A DNA stretch of 64,000 nt from positions 3,658,001 through 3,722,000 of the forward strand of contig NZ_LT629739.1 of NCBI RefSeq assembly GCF_900105045.1. The letters are read 5' to 3'. The DNA comes from Brevibacterium picturae (lineage in GTDB: Bacteria > Actinomycetota > Actinomycetes > Actinomycetales > Brevibacteriaceae). The notes beneath the pieces were generated by a model. It ran no database searches. It was not told the origin of the DNA and saw only the letters and a program-made list of their open reading frames with translations. Numbering within the stretch: the stretch's first letter is position 1; each line of letters begins with the position of its first letter. Below, one piece after another: positions 17,078-27,128 of the stretch. The position numbers and the translations under genes were made by a program.

Positions 17078-17467
17078 GTGGCACGTGTTAAGAGAGCGGT
17101 CAACGCTCACAAGAAGCGCCGGGTCATCCTTGACCGGGCAAGCGGCTACCGGGGACAGCGCTCGCGCCTGTACCGCAAGGCCAAAGAGCAGGTCATTCAC
17201 TCGCTGGTCTACAGCTACCGTGACCGTCGCGCCCGCAAGGGTGACTTCCGTCGCCTGTGGATCCAGCGCATCAACGCCGGCGCCCGCGCCAACGGCATGA
17301 CCTACAACCGCTTCATCCAGGGCCTCAAGGCCGCTGGTGTCGAGGTTGACCGCCGTATGCTCGCCGAGCTCGCCGTCAACGATTCAGCCACCTTCGCGCA
17401 CCTGATCAAGGTTGCCAAGGAAGCCCTTCCGGCTGACGTCAACGCAGCGAAGACCGCTGCAGCCTGA
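17078..17467 (+). CDS. rplT: 50S ribosomal protein L20
   Basis: 129 residues with a GTG start, preceded by GAAGGAG. The long basic N-terminal extension ([23 protein letters not shown]) wraps rRNA during early 50S assembly; the C-terminal globular part contains [20 protein letters not shown]20 is the known autogenous repressor of infC-rpmI-rplT operons in several bacteria. The operon closes with a strong terminator at 17489-17528. Confidence 0.98.
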   Translation: MARVKRAVNAHKKRRVILDRASGYRGQRSRLYRKAKEQVIHSLVYSYRDRRARKGDFRRLWIQRINAGARANGMTYNRFIQGLKAAGVEVDRRMLAELAVNDSATFAHLIKVAKEALPADVNAAKTAAA

Positions 17468-17488
17468 GCTGCCGGTCCTCACGCTCTC

Positions 17489-17528
17489 AACGGCCCCGAA
17501 CTGACTTGGTTCGGGGCCGTTGATTTTG
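17489..17528 (+). terminator. Rho-independent terminator of the infC-rpmI-rplT operon
   Basis: AACGGCCCCGAAC (17489-17501) pairs perfectly with GTTCGGGGCCGTT (17509-17521), followed by GATTTTG. Confidence 0.92.
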
Positions 17529-17572
17529 TCTCAACCAGTCCCTCCAGCAAGAATGCGGGTCAGCGAAACTCC

Positions 17573-18463
17573 ATGAAACTTCCAGACGCCATCTCCTCAC
17601 CGAATTCGAAACGGGTCAAGAACGCGGTGAAGCTGCTCAAGCGTCACAGCCGCAAGACGATGGGCCAGTTCCTCGTCGAAGGCCCACAGGCGGTGCGTGA
17701 AGCTCTGGAACGGCATGCCGAGCTGGATCTTCCCGGCCAGGCACCCGGTACTCCCGACTGGGTCGGGTCGAACGTCGATCCGCAAGGTGGCGTCATCGAA
17801 CTCTTCATCACCGAGGAGGCCGCCGAGGCTCATCTGGAGTTCGTCGAGACGGTCAAAGACTGTGACATTCGCTGGAACATCATCACCGATGAGGTGCTGA
17901 CCGAGCTGTCCGCGACAGTCAATTCGCAGGGCGTCGTCGCCGTGTGTGAGCGCATCGATGTCGATCTGACTTCGGTCATCGACAAGGAGGCACAGCTCAT
18001 CGTCGTGCTCTCTCAGGTCCGTGACCCCGGCAATGCCGGCACGATCATCCGCCTCGCCGATGCGGCAGGGGCCGACGCCGTGGTGCTCACCTCGTCGAGC
18101 GTCGACATCTACAACGACAAGACTGTGCGTTCGACCGCTGGCTCTCTGTTCCATGTTCCCGTGGTCACCGGCGTCGGCGTCGCCGAGGTGACCGAACTGG
18201 CCCGTGCCCGCGGCCTGCAGGTGCTCGCCGCCGATGCCAACGACCGAGCACACGACATCCACCATCCATGGGACACCGGACTCGACCTGACTGCCCGCAC
18301 GGCTTGGGTCTTCGGCAACGAGGCCTGGGGGATGAAGGAGGCCGACCTGGAGCTCTGCGATGCCTCGGCGGCCGTGCCCATCTATGGGAAAGCCGAGAGC
18401 CTCAATCTGGCCACGGCGGCTGGGGTCTGCATCTACGAGAGTGCCCGCAACCAGCGGATGTGA
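17573..18463 (+). CDS. TrmH/SpoU-family RNA 2'-O-methyltransferase
   Basis: 296 residues. An N-terminal substrate-binding domain (KLLKRHSRKTMGQFLVEGPQAVREAL) precedes a SPOUT methyltransferase domain with the three family motifs: SQVRDPGNAGTIIRLADAAGADAV, WVFGNEAWGM and IYGKAESLNLATAAGVCIYE. SAM binds in the deep trefoil knot formed by the last two. It probably methylates a ribose in 23S rRNA, as TsnR/RlmB-type relatives do; the exact nucleotide is unknown. It follows the rplT terminator and precedes pheS in the usual actinobacterial order, but here about 4.9 kb of accessory genes separate them. Confidence 0.9.
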   Translation: MKLPDAISSPNSKRVKNAVKLLKRHSRKTMGQFLVEGPQAVREALERHAELDLPGQAPGTPDWVGSNVDPQGGVIELFITEEAAEAHLEFVETVKDCDIRWNIITDEVLTELSATVNSQGVVAVCERIDVDLTSVIDKEAQLIVVLSQVRDPGNAGTIIRLADAAGADAVVLTSSSVDIYNDKTVRSTAGSLFHVPVVTGVGVAEVTELARARGLQVLAADANDRAHDIHHPWDTGLDLTARTAWVFGNEAWGMKEADLELCDASAAVPIYGKAESLNLATAAGVCIYESARNQRM

Positions 18464-18564
18464 GTATGAGCCTCGGTCGACACTCCTTCTGACCTCGACG
18501 TATTCCGGTTTTCGACAGTGATGTGAGAGCATAGATCATCGCGAGTATCGGGAAGGGATACGTG

Positions 18565-19245
18565 ATGGACGAGCCACTGTTCGACGAAGAATTCGGCAAT
18601 CGATCCTTTGATACTGTTCAGCAAGGTGAGAGCTGTCTACGCAGACTCAGGGAGCTTCGAATCGGTATTGATCGAGTCCAGCACGCCTTACGTGCCGGTG
18701 ACCAGGCTGCACGTCAGGCAGATGAATTCAGCCCGAAGACTGCAGCTGGATTGCAGCGGTGGACGAACACGATACAGGAGCTGCGCCGTGGTCTTGCGAC
18801 TGACGGTTGGGAATGTGAAGATCCGAAGAACTCGCCGCGTTTGGTCCGTGCAGATAAGGCTGTCTCGCTGGCGGTGGTGACCGGAGATAAGCACACAGGG
18901 GTACCTGAGCATTTTCCGAAGAATGCACATCCACTTGGGTCGACGATGGTGGATGCAATTCGTCATAACGACTCGAAACAGGTTGCCGGCCAGCAGCCGA
19001 TTGAAGTGGTTGACTCGTTCGCCAAGGGAATTCTGGAGCTGAACTCGATTACTTGGGTGTTGCTATATCGAAGGACCGCGAAATTCGGGCTGCGGGCCGA
19101 GATCTCTTATCCAGCACTGACCCGCGACCGAGTCATCACTGATTGGAAAGAACGTTTGATTCTGCCAGAGGCAAAGTTTATTGAGGAGAACACACCATTG
19201 GACGCCGACACAGATGATGTCTATTTCGAGATCCGTGAAGCGTAA
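18565..19245 (+). CDS. Unknown protein upstream of an XRE-ImmA/IrrE gene
   Basis: 226 residues, soluble, rich in charged residues; no domain I recognise. Local features are a helical N-terminal half (LRRLRELRIGIDRVQHALRAGDQAARQ) and a C-terminal half with alternating hydrophobics (ITWVLLYRRTAKFGLRAEISYPALTRDRVITDWKERLILPE) that looks like a beta-rich module. GGGAAGGGA lies 6 nt before ATG 18565. Its 3' end overlaps the next gene by about 29 bp, so the two are translated together. Base composition is lower in GC than the flanking trmH and pheS genes, which suggests acquisition. It could be the partner (antitoxin or sensor) of the metallopeptidase protein; this is inference. Confidence 0.75.
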   Translation: MDEPLFDEEFGNRSFDTVQQGESCLRRLRELRIGIDRVQHALRAGDQAARQADEFSPKTAAGLQRWTNTIQELRRGLATDGWECEDPKNSPRLVRADKAVSLAVVTGDKHTGVPEHFPKNAHPLGSTMVDAIRHNDSKQVAGQQPIEVVDSFAKGILELNSITWVLLYRRTAKFGLRAEISYPALTRDRVITDWKERLILPEAKFIEENTPLDADTDDVYFEIREA

Positions 19246-20353
19246 CAGAGCGGTGCTGGATCCCACTAGAATCACGCTTGCACGAGAGCTCCGAGGGCTG
19301 AGCAAAACAGAGCTTGCCAAAATTCTCGGCGTGACACCTCGAACACTGCAGAAGTACGAATCCGAAGGTGCGCCAGTCGAACGGGCCAGCGTCCTTGCTG
19401 ATGCAGTCGGAGTAGAACAGGAATTCTTCCGGTTGCCCGCAAACGAAGGACTCTCGACCGAGCAAGGTTTCTTCAGATCTCTTCGCCGTGCAACTGCAGC
19501 TCAGCGCAATACGGCCAGAGCTGCCGCAGCGATCGGCACCGAGGTGTACACGTTCATTACCGAACGCTTCAAGCTGCCTGTACCCAATATTCCAGAAATT
19601 GAGCAGTTGTCGCCTGCTCAGGCTGCCGCAACGCTGCGTGCAGCCTGGGGGAGGGGCACTGGGCCACTGCCAAACCTCATACAGCTGGCAGAAGCAAATG
19701 GAATTCGAGTACTGTCTTTGCCATCGAACGCAAAGACGGTGGATGCGTTCAGCTTCGTTCGCGATGACGAGGCATACATTTTCCTGTCGACGGTGAAGAC
19801 AGCCGAACGTTCACGTTTTGACATTGCTCATGAGCTCGGTCATCTGGTGATGCACACTCGGGAATCCCCAACTGGCGCAACAGACACTTTGGCTAGTCAG
19901 GAGCTTGAGAGACAGGCGGACGAATTCGCAGCGGAGTTCCTGATGCCAGCGGAAGCTGTACTCCCTCGTTCCAGCAGAGAACCAGCCGTACCAGAGATCA
20001 TGGAGCTGAAGGCAACCTTCAAAGTGTCTGCTATAGCGATGACAAAACGCCTCCACGACGTGGGTAGGGCTTCCGAGTGGGCCTATCGGCAAAATTGCGT
20101 TGAGCTCGCGAAGCGAGGATTTCGAGTAGGGGAGCCTGATGGAATCTCTCGCGAACGCTCGAGGGTGTTTGACACGGTATTCCCTGCGATAAGAGAGAAG
20201 CACAATCTACATGCTGAGGTTGCTGGTCATCTCGGGATAACGCTCGACCTATTGCACCAACTGACCTTTGCGCAGATACCTGTTTCGGTTACCGGAGACA
20301 AACAGAGAGCCTCTGGCGAAGGCCCCGACCTCAAGCTGGTGCATAGCCGGTGA
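19217..20353 (+). CDS. XRE helix-turn-helix / ImmA-IrrE (M78) metallopeptidase
   Basis: 378 residues from ATG 19217 (an adjacent ATG at 19214 is equally possible). The N-terminal XRE-type helix-turn-helix spans about 15-65 (ITLARELRGLSKTELAKILGVTPRTLQKYE). A COG2856/M78 zinc-peptidase domain follows with HELGHLVMH (about 205-213) and the downstream metal ligand region ERQADEFAAEFLMP. Homologues are site-specific proteases that cut a repressor (ImmA of ICEBs1, IrrE/PprI of Deinococcus) or members of toxin-antitoxin-like pairs. The C-terminal about 110 residues are family-specific. It overlaps genes on both sides, which argues for one functional unit with 18565 and 20350. Confidence 0.9.
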   Translation: MSISRSVKRNRAVLDPTRITLARELRGLSKTELAKILGVTPRTLQKYESEGAPVERASVLADAVGVEQEFFRLPANEGLSTEQGFFRSLRRATAAQRNTARAAAAIGTEVYTFITERFKLPVPNIPEIEQLSPAQAAATLRAAWGRGTGPLPNLIQLAEANGIRVLSLPSNAKTVDAFSFVRDDEAYIFLSTVKTAERSRFDIAHELGHLVMHTRESPTGATDTLASQELERQADEFAAEFLMPAEAVLPRSSREPAVPEIMELKATFKVSAIAMTKRLHDVGRASEWAYRQNCVELAKRGFRVGEPDGISRERSRVFDTVFPAIREKHNLHAEVAGHLGITLDLLHQLTFAQIPVSVTGDKQRASGEGPDLKLVHSR

Positions 20354-21030
20354 GCCGAACTCGGAAGACGGAGTCGACTGAAGCTCCCCGCGCGCCGAAG
20401 ATCACGCTGTCGAACCTGACTCCCGGATACCTCGGCGATATCGGTCTGGAGGATTTCCTCGAGGGCATGGAGTTCACAGACCTTGACCTCACCGAGGTGG
20501 ATTCCACCCAGGCCACGTACCTGGACTGCTCCCTGTCCCGGGTGAACTTCGGCGCAGCCGAGTCTCCAGCGAACCTCACAGGCGCACGGTTCTCAGGAAC
20601 AAAGATCGAGGATTGCCGCGCCGATACGTGGACGATGCCGCGGGGGAGCCTTCTGCACACCGAGATCTCGGGCACGCGGATCGGCGCCGGGGTGGCTCAT
20701 GACAGCGTGTGGGAGAAGCTTGTTATCAGTAACTGCCGGATCTCCTATCTCAACCTGCGTTCAGCCAAGCTCACGGACGTCGAATTCCGGGACTGCGTCA
20801 TCGACGAAATCGACCTTGACCGGTCCAGGGCCAACCGTGTGTCCTTCCCTGGCTCGAAGGTCGGGGTCCTGCAGTGCGAAGGTGCGACCCTGAGCAATGT
20901 GGACCTACGCGGTCTGCAGCCGCATAAGATCTCCGGCGTGCACTCGCTGCAGGGAACCACGATTGATGAGATGCAGTTGATGCTCTTCGCTGAACTTTTC
21001 GCCCGTGAGCTCGGGATCAGCGTCGAGTGA
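20350..21030 (+). CDS. Pentapeptide-repeat-like protein
   Basis: 226 residues, GTG start overlapping the previous stop (GTGA). The middle contains tandem five-residue steps of the A(D/N)LXX type, in degenerate form: FTDLDLTEVDSTQATYLDCS, LTGARFSGTKIEDCRAD, then LRSAKLTDVEFRDCVIDEID and CEGATLSNVDLRGL. Such repeats fold as a right-handed quadrilateral beta-helix that can mimic DNA (as in Qnr/MfpA), but most members have unknown roles. The C terminus is a short helical segment (TTIDEMQLMLFAELFARELGI). Higher GC than the two preceding genes suggests a chromosomal origin, while the overlap suggests co-transcription. Confidence 0.8.
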   Translation: MSRTRKTESTEAPRAPKITLSNLTPGYLGDIGLEDFLEGMEFTDLDLTEVDSTQATYLDCSLSRVNFGAAESPANLTGARFSGTKIEDCRADTWTMPRGSLLHTEISGTRIGAGVAHDSVWEKLVISNCRISYLNLRSAKLTDVEFRDCVIDEIDLDRSRANRVSFPGSKVGVLQCEGATLSNVDLRGLQPHKISGVHSLQGTTIDEMQLMLFAELFARELGISVE

Positions 21031-21058
21031 CTGCCGCTCGAGGAAGGAAGCAGCACTG

Positions 21059-21409
21059 ATGTTCTACGCGCCGATGGCGGGCTACCTGATCGTGGCAGCA
21101 GTCAGCGTCTTTCTCATCATTGCCCAGCGCAAACACGCGATCGGCAGAAACTCTGCAATCGGTATCCGGACGCGGCACACGCTCGCATCCGATGCCGCAT
21201 GGGACGCAGGTCAATGAGCAGGCGTGCCCTACCTTGGCGCCATGGCCGGCATCAGCATCGGCCACGCCGCGGCACTGTTCGGCGTCGAATTGTCGGATGC
21301 CAGGACAGCCGGCCACGTATTGTCGGTACTCGGATGGGTGCTCATACTTGTCTGCGCTGTATTTGCCGGGAGAGCGGCAAATGCTGCGGCGAGGTCAGCT
21401 GGTTCCTGA
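21059..21409 (+). pseudogene. SdpI-family membrane protein gene with in-frame stop
   Basis: The reading frame from ATG 21059 (MFYAPMAGYLIVAAVSVFLI) encodes a first membrane helix and the SdpI-family signature GIRTRHTLASDAAWDAGQ, then meets TGA at 21215-21217. The same frame continues without any shift as AGVPYLGAMAGISIGHAAALFG and a last helix VLSVLGWVLILVCAVFAG, to the stop at 21407-21409. Intact relatives read smoothly through this point (DAAW..G-R/H-AA.PY), so one base change (for example CGA to TGA) explains the break. SdpI-type proteins are immunity or envelope proteins. Either the gene is dead, the stop is read through, or it is a base-call error. Confidence 0.8.
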
Positions 21410-21454
21410 AATCAGCTCTCCCGCCCGCCGTGTCGAATCAGCGAACGCCCAGCC

Positions 21455-23110
21455 CTACCGTTCGTCGAGCTCGGCGTCCTTCCGCTGGCTCAACTCGTCG
21501 ATGAGCACTCGTTCGTTCTCCGAATAGTCGACGGGCACCACGACGACATGCACTCCGCCGGCGGCAAACGCCGACTCGAGCGTCTCGTGCATATCGTCGG
21601 GGTCCTCAAGTCTGTGCCCGGTAGCACCATAGGATTCGGCGTAGGCGACGAACTCAGGGTTGCCGAAGGTCAGCCCGTAGTCAGGCATGCCGTCGACTGC
21701 CTGCTTCCACCGGATCATGCCGTAGGCGCGGTCTTCGAGGATGAGGACGACGAGGTCGAGGCCCAGACGCACCGCCGTCTCCATCTCCTGGCTGTTCATC
21801 ATGAACCCGCCGTCGCCCACGACCGCCATCACGCGGCGTTCTGGATGGGTCAGCTTGGCGCCGATGGCAGAGGGGAGCCCGGCTCCCATGGTGGCCAGCG
21901 CATTGTCGAGCAGCAGCGTATTGGCTCGAGTGGTGCGGTAATTGCGGGCGAACCAGATCTTGTACATCCCATTGTCGAGCGCAACGATGCCGTCCACGGG
22001 CATGACATTGCGGACCTCGGCGACGATGCGCTGCGGGATGAACCGTTCGTCGTCGGAGTTCTCTTCGATCTTCTCCAGAATTCTTGCCCGCATGGGCAGA
22101 AGTGCTCCGGCGTTGGGCACACGACCCACCAGCTCTACGGCGAGGCGGTCGAGGCTCGGACCCAGATCGCCGATGGTTTCGACCTGCGGGAAGTAGACCT
22201 GTTCGACGACGGCCGCACGATAGCCGACATGGACGACTGTCGGCCCGGTCTCATCCATGGTGAACGGTGGCTTCTCGGTCGAATCGTGACCGATGGTGAC
22301 GATGACGTCGGCCTCATCGATCGCATCGTGAATGTAATCACGGTTGGTCAGGGCTGCGGTGCCCAGGTAGAGATCGGAGGATCCGGAGACGGATCCTTTG
22401 CCCATCTGCGTGGTGAAGTAGGGGATGCGCACCCGGGAGACGAACTTCGACAGTGAGGCGGTGCAGTCCGAACGAGAGGCATCTGCGCCGAGCATGAGCA
22501 ATGGTCGTTTCGCACCTCGAATTGCCCCCGCAGCGGCTTCGACGGCATCCTCGCTGGCAATCGCCCGTCCCCTGTCGTGGGGCCGCACGAGTTGGTACTG
22601 GTCGAGTGGCATGGCAGCGATGTCTTCGGGCAGCTCGAGGTGGACGGGCCCCGGCCGTTCGGCCTGGGCGACGCGGAATGCCTCCCGGATCATTGTGGGA
22701 ATCATCCTCGCCGAGGTGATCTGCTGGCTGGCCTTCGTCAGCGGCCTCATCGTCGCGACCGTATTGACGATCTGGAACCGTGCCTGCTCTGCCGTGCGGA
22801 TCCCCTTCTGCCCGGTGATCATCAGCACCGGCATTCCGCCGAGGTGGGCGTAGGCGGCCCCCGTCGCGAGATTGAGGGCGCCGGGACCGAGGGTGGTCAG
22901 GCAGACTCCCGGCTTTCCCGTCAGTCGCCCGTAGGTCGCGGCCATGAAGGCGGCTGCCTGTTCATGGCGGGTGAGGATCAGGTCGATGGACGATCGGCGC
23001 AGAGAATCGACGAAGTCGACATTCTCCTCGCCGGGGATGCCGAAGATGCGCTCGACTCCCTCGTTCTCCAGGGCCTTCACCATGACATCGGAAGCTCGCT
23101 GAGTCGTCAT
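21455..23110 (-). CDS. Acetolactate synthase-type TPP enzyme
   Basis: 551 residues, the three-domain fold of TPP-dependent enzymes. N-terminal pyrimidine-binding domain has VERIFGIPGEEN and the catalytic Glu in LTRHEQAAAFMA; TLGPGALNLATGAAYAHL follows. The C-terminal domain carries the Mg-TPP motif GDGGFMMN ... LILEDRAYGMI. Homologues annotated as acetolactate synthase large subunit (catabolic type, no regulatory subunit nearby) condense two pyruvates to acetolactate; other decarboxylating members cannot be excluded. No ilvN or alsD is adjacent, which favours a catabolic or unassigned role. TAGTGT (23117-23122 on the minus strand) ends 6 nt before the start, so the transcript is probably leaderless. 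Confidence 0.85.
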   Translation of the reverse strand: MTTQRASDVMVKALENEGVERIFGIPGEENVDFVDSLRRSSIDLILTRHEQAAAFMAATYGRLTGKPGVCLTTLGPGALNLATGAAYAHLGGMPVLMITGQKGIRTAEQARFQIVNTVATMRPLTKASQQITSARMIPTMIREAFRVAQAERPGPVHLELPEDIAAMPLDQYQLVRPHDRGRAIASEDAVEAAAGAIRGAKRPLLMLGADASRSDCTASLSKFVSRVRIPYFTTQMGKGSVSGSSDLYLGTAALTNRDYIHDAIDEADVIVTIGHDSTEKPPFTMDETGPTVVHVGYRAAVVEQVYFPQVETIGDLGPSLDRLAVELVGRVPNAGALLPMRARILEKIEENSDDERFIPQRIVAEVRNVMPVDGIVALDNGMYKIWFARNYRTTRANTLLLDNALATMGAGLPSAIGAKLTHPERRVMAVVGDGGFMMNSQEMETAVRLGLDLVVLILEDRAYGMIRWKQAVDGMPDYGLTFGNPEFVAYAESYGATGHRLEDPDDMHETLESAFAAGGVHVVVVPVDYSENERVLIDELSQRKDAELDER

Positions 23111-23262
23111 GCTTCGACACTACATCCTTTGCCGTCGCGCCTCGATGGCACAGATCACAGATTTCCCCGACGATCGACAGGGTCTCATTGACTGCCGTCG
23201 GGACATGATTGAGGGCTGTCGATGCATTTTCCGCGACGCATGGTCGGGCGTGGTTTCACAGG

Positions 23263-23277
23263 CGATAGACTGATGCG
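23263..23277 (+). promoter_or_regulatory. pheS promoter -10 region sharing a 15-mer with hisC
   Basis: CGATAGACTGATGCG contains the TAGACT -10 hexamer (23266-23271); the identical 15-mer is upstream of hisC (1991-2005). Here a leader of about 50 nt with an AAAGGA Shine-Dalgarno follows before ATG 23331. Confidence 0.6.
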
Positions 23278-23321
23278 CGGTAGAAGTGGCGTAGAAGTAC
23301 GGCACCAACGCAGGCACATAA

Positions 23322-24374
<1,053 letters not shown>

Positions 24375-24375
24375 T

Positions 24376-26949
24376 ATGCGCGTCCCACTGAACTGGCTGG
24401 CCGACTATGTCGATCTCCCAGCCGAGACCGATCCCCATGCCCTCGCTGCCGAGTTCGCAGCCGTCGGTCTCGAGGAAGAGGACTTCTTCGGACCCGAGAT
24501 CACTGGCCCACTCGTTGTCGGACGGGTGCTCGAACTCGTCAAGGAAGAGCACTCGAACGGCAAGACCGTCAACTGGTGCCGCGTCGACGTCGGCCCCGAA
24601 CACAACGAAGCCCAGGATGATCCGAAGGACCCGCAGCCCGGTCCCGAGGTGCCCAGCCGCGGCATCATCTGCGGTGCGCACAACTTCGTGCCCGGCGACC
24701 TCATCGTCGCCTGCCTGCCCGGAGCCGTCCTGCCCGGTGACTTCAAGATCGCTGCTCGCAAGACCTACGGTCACAAGTCCGATGGCATGATCTGCTCGGC
24801 CAAGGAACTCGGCCTGGGCGAGGACCACGACGGCATCATCGTGCTGAAGAACCTCGGCCTCAGTGGCGAACCCGGTGACGATGCGATCGCCCTCCTCGGA
24901 CTCGACCAGGTCACCCTCGACGTCAACGTCACCCCTGACCGCGGCTACCAGTTGTCGATGCGCGGCATCGCCCGCGAGTACGCGCAGATGAAGGGGCAGT
25001 CCTTCACCGACATCGGAAGCCCCACCGTCGCCGAGGTCAACGCCGCCACCGATGACGGGTTCCCTGTCGTCATCGAGGATTCCAACCCCATCAACGGGGT
25101 CGTCGGCTGCGACCAGTTCACCGCCTTGCAGGTCACCGGGCTCGACCCCGCAGCGACAACCCCGTTCTGGATGCAGCGCCGACTCATCGCCGCAGGCATG
25201 CGTCCCATCAGCCTCACCGTTGATGTCACGAACTACGTCATGCTCGAACTCGGCCAGCCGCTGCACGCCTACGACACGGCGCTGCTGGGCGAGGAGATCG
25301 TCGTGCGCCGTGCCCAGGCGGGGGAGAAGCTGACCACACTCGACGGTGTCGAACGCACACTCGATCCCGAGGACCTCCTCATCACCGATCGTGGCGGCAA
25401 GGGCGGCAAGATCATCGGCCTCGCTGGTGTCATGGGCGGAGCCGATGTTGAGGTGGGAGAGACGACCACCGACGTGGTCATCGAGGCCGCACATTTCGAC
25501 CCGATCTCGATCGCCAGGACCGCCCGGCGGCACAAGCTGTCGTCCGAGGCCTCGCGTCGCTTCGAACGTGGAGTCGACCCGTTGCTCGGCCCCGTGGCCG
25601 CACGCCGCTGCGCTGACCTGCTCGTCGAACTCGCCGGCGGCACACTCAGCCCGGCGACAACACAGGTCGGGCAGGCTCCCGAACCCACCGTCATCGAGCT
25701 TCCGGTCAAGCGAGTCGACTCCCTCGTCGGCGTCGACTACACGACCGCCGAGGTGACTGGTCTGCTCGAAGGCATCGGTGCAGGCATCGAGGTCATCGGC
25801 AAGGACCGTCTGGCCGTGACCGTGCCCTCCTGGCGCACGGACATCACCGCAGACGTCGACCTCATCGAGGAAGTCGCCCGCACCGGCGGCTACGACCGGA
25901 TCCCATCGATCCAGCCGGCCGCTCGCGCCGGACAGGGCATGACCGAAGCACAGCGCACGCGGCGCCGGATCTCGAATCTGCTGGCTGCCGACGGGTTCAC
26001 CGAGGTGCTGTCGTACCCGTTCACGAACGACAAGCGGGACGATCAGCTGCGGCTCGAGGCTGATGATGTGCGCCGCAAGCACGTGCGCCTGGCCAACCCG
26101 ATGTCCGAAGACCTGCCGCTCATGCGCACCACCCTGCTCTCGACTCTCGTCGACCTCGTGGTTCGCAACCAGGGCCGCGGGGCGAAGGACGTCGCACTCT
26201 TCGAGGCGGGACTGGTGTCCACCTCAGCGGGTCTGCCTGAGGGTCCCGGGCCGCGTCACCTGCCCGGATACCACCCGAGCGATGACGAGCTCGAGGCGAT
26301 CTACGCCTCGGTGCCGCATCAGCCTTATCATTATGCCGGCATCATCTCCGGCAATGCGGAGATGCCCGGCGTCTGGGGCAAGGGCCGTAAGGCCGAGGCG
26401 ACGGATGTCATCGACACCGTCCGCCGGATCGCTGCGCTCAATGGCCTCGAGGTCACCGTCGAGGCCGATCAGATCGCTCCGTGGCATCCAGGACGGGCGG
26501 CGAAGTTCGTCCTCGCCGATGGGCAGACTCTTGGCCATGCCGGTGAGCTGCACCCGAAGGTGTGCGAGAACCTCGGCCTGCCGGCACGGACGGTCGGATT
26601 CGAGATCGATCTTGACGCATTGCTGGCTCAGGAGGATCTGCGTGCCTGGGACGGTGCGCTGTCGACATATCCGGTGTCGCGTCAGGACGTTGCGCTCATC
26701 GTCGATGCCGAGCTGCCGACGCAGACTCTGGCCGCGACGCTGCGCGAAGGTGCAGGGGAGGAGCTCGAACTGCTAGAGACCTTCGACCTCTACACCGGTG
26801 ACCAGCTGCCCGAGGGCAAGAAGTCGCTGGCGTTCCGCCTGACCTTCCGGGCCCCGGATCGTACGCTCAAGGCCGATGAGGCCTCGGCGATGCGCGAGGC
26901 GGCGACGAAGTTGGCTGCCGAGCGTCACGGCGCCGAAGTCCGCAGCTGA
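24376..26949 (+). CDS. pheT: Phenylalanyl-tRNA synthetase beta subunit
   Basis: 857 residues, beginning 2 bp after the pheS stop. Domains in order are the B1 core (MRVPLNWLADYVDLP), the EMAP-like tRNA-binding fold (about 40-155: GRVLELVKEEHSNG ... DGMICSAKELGLGEDHDGI), the B3/B4 editing region (HAYDTALLGEEIVVRRA ... GVMGGADVEV), the B5 domain (TVPSWRTDITADVDLIEEVARTGGYD), the catalytic-like core (RISNLLAADGFTEVLSYPF) and a C-terminal ferredoxin-like anticodon-binding domain (YPVSRQDVALIVD). It edits Tyr mischarged onto tRNA-Phe. A terminator follows at 26966-27003. Confidence 0.98.
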   Translation: MRVPLNWLADYVDLPAETDPHALAAEFAAVGLEEEDFFGPEITGPLVVGRVLELVKEEHSNGKTVNWCRVDVGPEHNEAQDDPKDPQPGPEVPSRGIICGAHNFVPGDLIVACLPGAVLPGDFKIAARKTYGHKSDGMICSAKELGLGEDHDGIIVLKNLGLSGEPGDDAIALLGLDQVTLDVNVTPDRGYQLSMRGIAREYAQMKGQSFTDIGSPTVAEVNAATDDGFPVVIEDSNPINGVVGCDQFTALQVTGLDPAATTPFWMQRRLIAAGMRPISLTVDVTNYVMLELGQPLHAYDTALLGEEIVVRRAQAGEKLTTLDGVERTLDPEDLLITDRGGKGGKIIGLAGVMGGADVEVGETTTDVVIEAAHFDPISIARTARRHKLSSEASRRFERGVDPLLGPVAARRCADLLVELAGGTLSPATTQVGQAPEPTVIELPVKRVDSLVGVDYTTAEVTGLLEGIGAGIEVIGKDRLAVTVPSWRTDITADVDLIEEVARTGGYDRIPSIQPAARAGQGMTEAQRTRRRISNLLAADGFTEVLSYPFTNDKRDDQLRLEADDVRRKHVRLANPMSEDLPLMRTTLLSTLVDLVVRNQGRGAKDVALFEAGLVSTSAGLPEGPGPRHLPGYHPSDDELEAIYASVPHQPYHYAGIISGNAEMPGVWGKGRKAEATDVIDTVRRIAALNGLEVTVEADQIAPWHPGRAAKFVLADGQTLGHAGELHPKVCENLGLPARTVGFEIDLDALLAQEDLRAWDGALSTYPVSRQDVALIVDAELPTQTLAATLREGAGEELELLETFDLYTGDQLPEGKKSLAFRLTFRAPDRTLKADEASAMREAATKLAAERHGAEVRS

Positions 26950-26965
26950 GAACAGTGCGTCACAG

Positions 26966-27003
26966 AGCCCGGTCGACCGATACAGTGGTTCGACCGGGCT
27001 TTG
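26966..27003 (+). terminator. Terminator after pheST
   Basis: AGCCCGGTCGA (26966-26976) pairs perfectly with TCGACCGGGCT (26990-27000), followed by TTG. The T run is short but the stem is strong. Confidence 0.8.
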
Positions 27004-27128
27004 CCGTGTCCGCTCGAAGCATCACGGCAGAGCGCACAAGAACATCCGAACACGTTGGTGTGAGGATCTGTGCTGCGCACCACGACACCTGACCACTCGT
27101 ACCCGATCACCGCTGAGGAGTCCCAACC

